Shown piece after piece: positions 5,554-5,813 of a DNA stretch of 5,813 nt. The position numbers and the translations under genes are program-made. The stretch is taken from contig QNAG01000181.1 of NCBI GenBank assembly GCA_003641415.1, positions 1 through 5,813 of the forward strand, written 5' to 3'. The notes under the pieces were generated by a model that saw nothing but the letters and a program-made list of their open reading frames with translations, had not been told where the DNA came from and searched no databases. How positions within the stretch are numbered: position 1 is the stretch's first letter; each line of letters opens with the position of its first letter. Origin of the DNA: Candidatus Zixiibacteriota bacterium. GTDB lineage: Bacteria; Zixibacteria; MSB-5A5; GN15; FEB-12.

Positions 5554-5813
5554 AACGAGAGGTCGCCAGATAGCGGCCCTTTGCCTCAGCTTGATTCTGG
5601 GCCTGAGCCTGTTGATCTTGACTCTGAATCTGCCGCGCATTGCCAGGGCCTCCGGGCCAGAAGATAGCCTGAGGCAGGAGAGCGAGCCGGTTATCGGCCT
5701 AGCCTCTAATGCACTCGAATGTCTGGCTGTAGGCAACGACCTGCCGGGCAAAGCCTCGGGCATCGTTAACTTGACCTGGCCAGGCCGGGCTGAACGGGCG
5801 CGACTGATATTGA
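5537..5813 (+). CDS. N-terminal part of an unidentified secreted protein (3' end outside the window)
   Basis: An ATG at 5537, inside the end of the acyltransferase gene in another frame, opens 92 codons with no stop before the window ends. The protein starts with a polar, basic stretch (K6, R8, R10), then a strong hydrophobic core at residues 12-33 rich in Leu and Ile, then R-I-A-R-A-S. This fits a signal peptide cut after A38 or an N-terminal anchor. The mature part seen (39-92) is acidic at first, then contains G-L-A-S-N-A-L-E-C-L at 54-63, G-N-D-L-P-G at 66-71 and G-I-V-N-L-T-W at 75-81. I do not recognise the family. The run leading to L-T-W is loosely like the first strands of exported beta-sandwich proteins whose domain begins with alternating hydrophobics and a Trp. 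A weak AGAGAG lies eight bases before the ATG. The 17-base overlap suggests translational coupling to the acyltransferase. Confidence 0.72.
   Translation, partial: MSQNNKTRGRQIAALCLSLILGLSLLILTLNLPRIARASGPEDSLRQESEPVIGLASNALECLAVGNDLPGKASGIVNLTWPGRAERARLIL

Noticed and set aside
5143..5763. A 206-codon open frame on the minus strand
   Set aside because: It lies opposite the hexapeptide acyltransferase and the next secreted gene, both with clear family motifs or a signal peptide on the plus strand. Its translation has no recognisable domain.

Overview
The window looks like part of a surface or exopolysaccharide gene cluster from an environmental bacterium. Every supported gene lies on the + strand and they are packed tightly: gaps are 31, 8, 43 and 30 bases, and the last two genes overlap by 17 bases. 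This suggests one transcription unit entered and left mid-way. No tRNA, rRNA, CRISPR array, transposase or convincing factor-independent terminator was seen. Taxonomy is an inference. A long secreted Asp-box repeat protein ending in a jelly-roll-like domain, together with the signal-peptide style of the last gene, is a combination I associate with Chloroflexota (Anaerolineae or relatives). No marker gene is present to prove it.

Layout from left to right: (1) 3-224, the C-terminal tail of a gene entering from the left, resembling putative capsular polysaccharide synthesis or sulfotransferase-like proteins. (2) 256-2820, a large exported protein with a signal peptide, fourteen Asp-box (S-x-D-G-G-x-S-W) repeats of the Ycf48/BNR/sortilin type, and a separate C-terminal beta-rich domain. 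(3) 2829-3659, a polysaccharide deacetylase (NodB/CE4) with its metal-binding and catalytic residues present. (4) 3703-4746, a family 2 glycosyltransferase. (5) 4777-5553, a left-handed beta-helix (hexapeptide) O-acyltransferase of the WcaF/NodL/maltose-acetyltransferase type. (6) 5537 to the window end, the start of a further secreted protein that stays open to the last base.

The most economical reading is that genes 3-5 build and decorate a glycan: sugar transfer by the GT2, O-acetylation by the hexapeptide protein and N-deacetylation by the CE4 protein. Genes 2 and 6 encode exported proteins that may bind or process the finished polymer at the surface. The enzymes belong to well-known families. 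The less ordinary parts are the 14-repeat exported protein with its C-terminal module and odd internal insertion, the visible base-composition change between genes 2 and 3, and the unidentified secreted gene at the right edge. I did not see clear evidence of a wholly new system.
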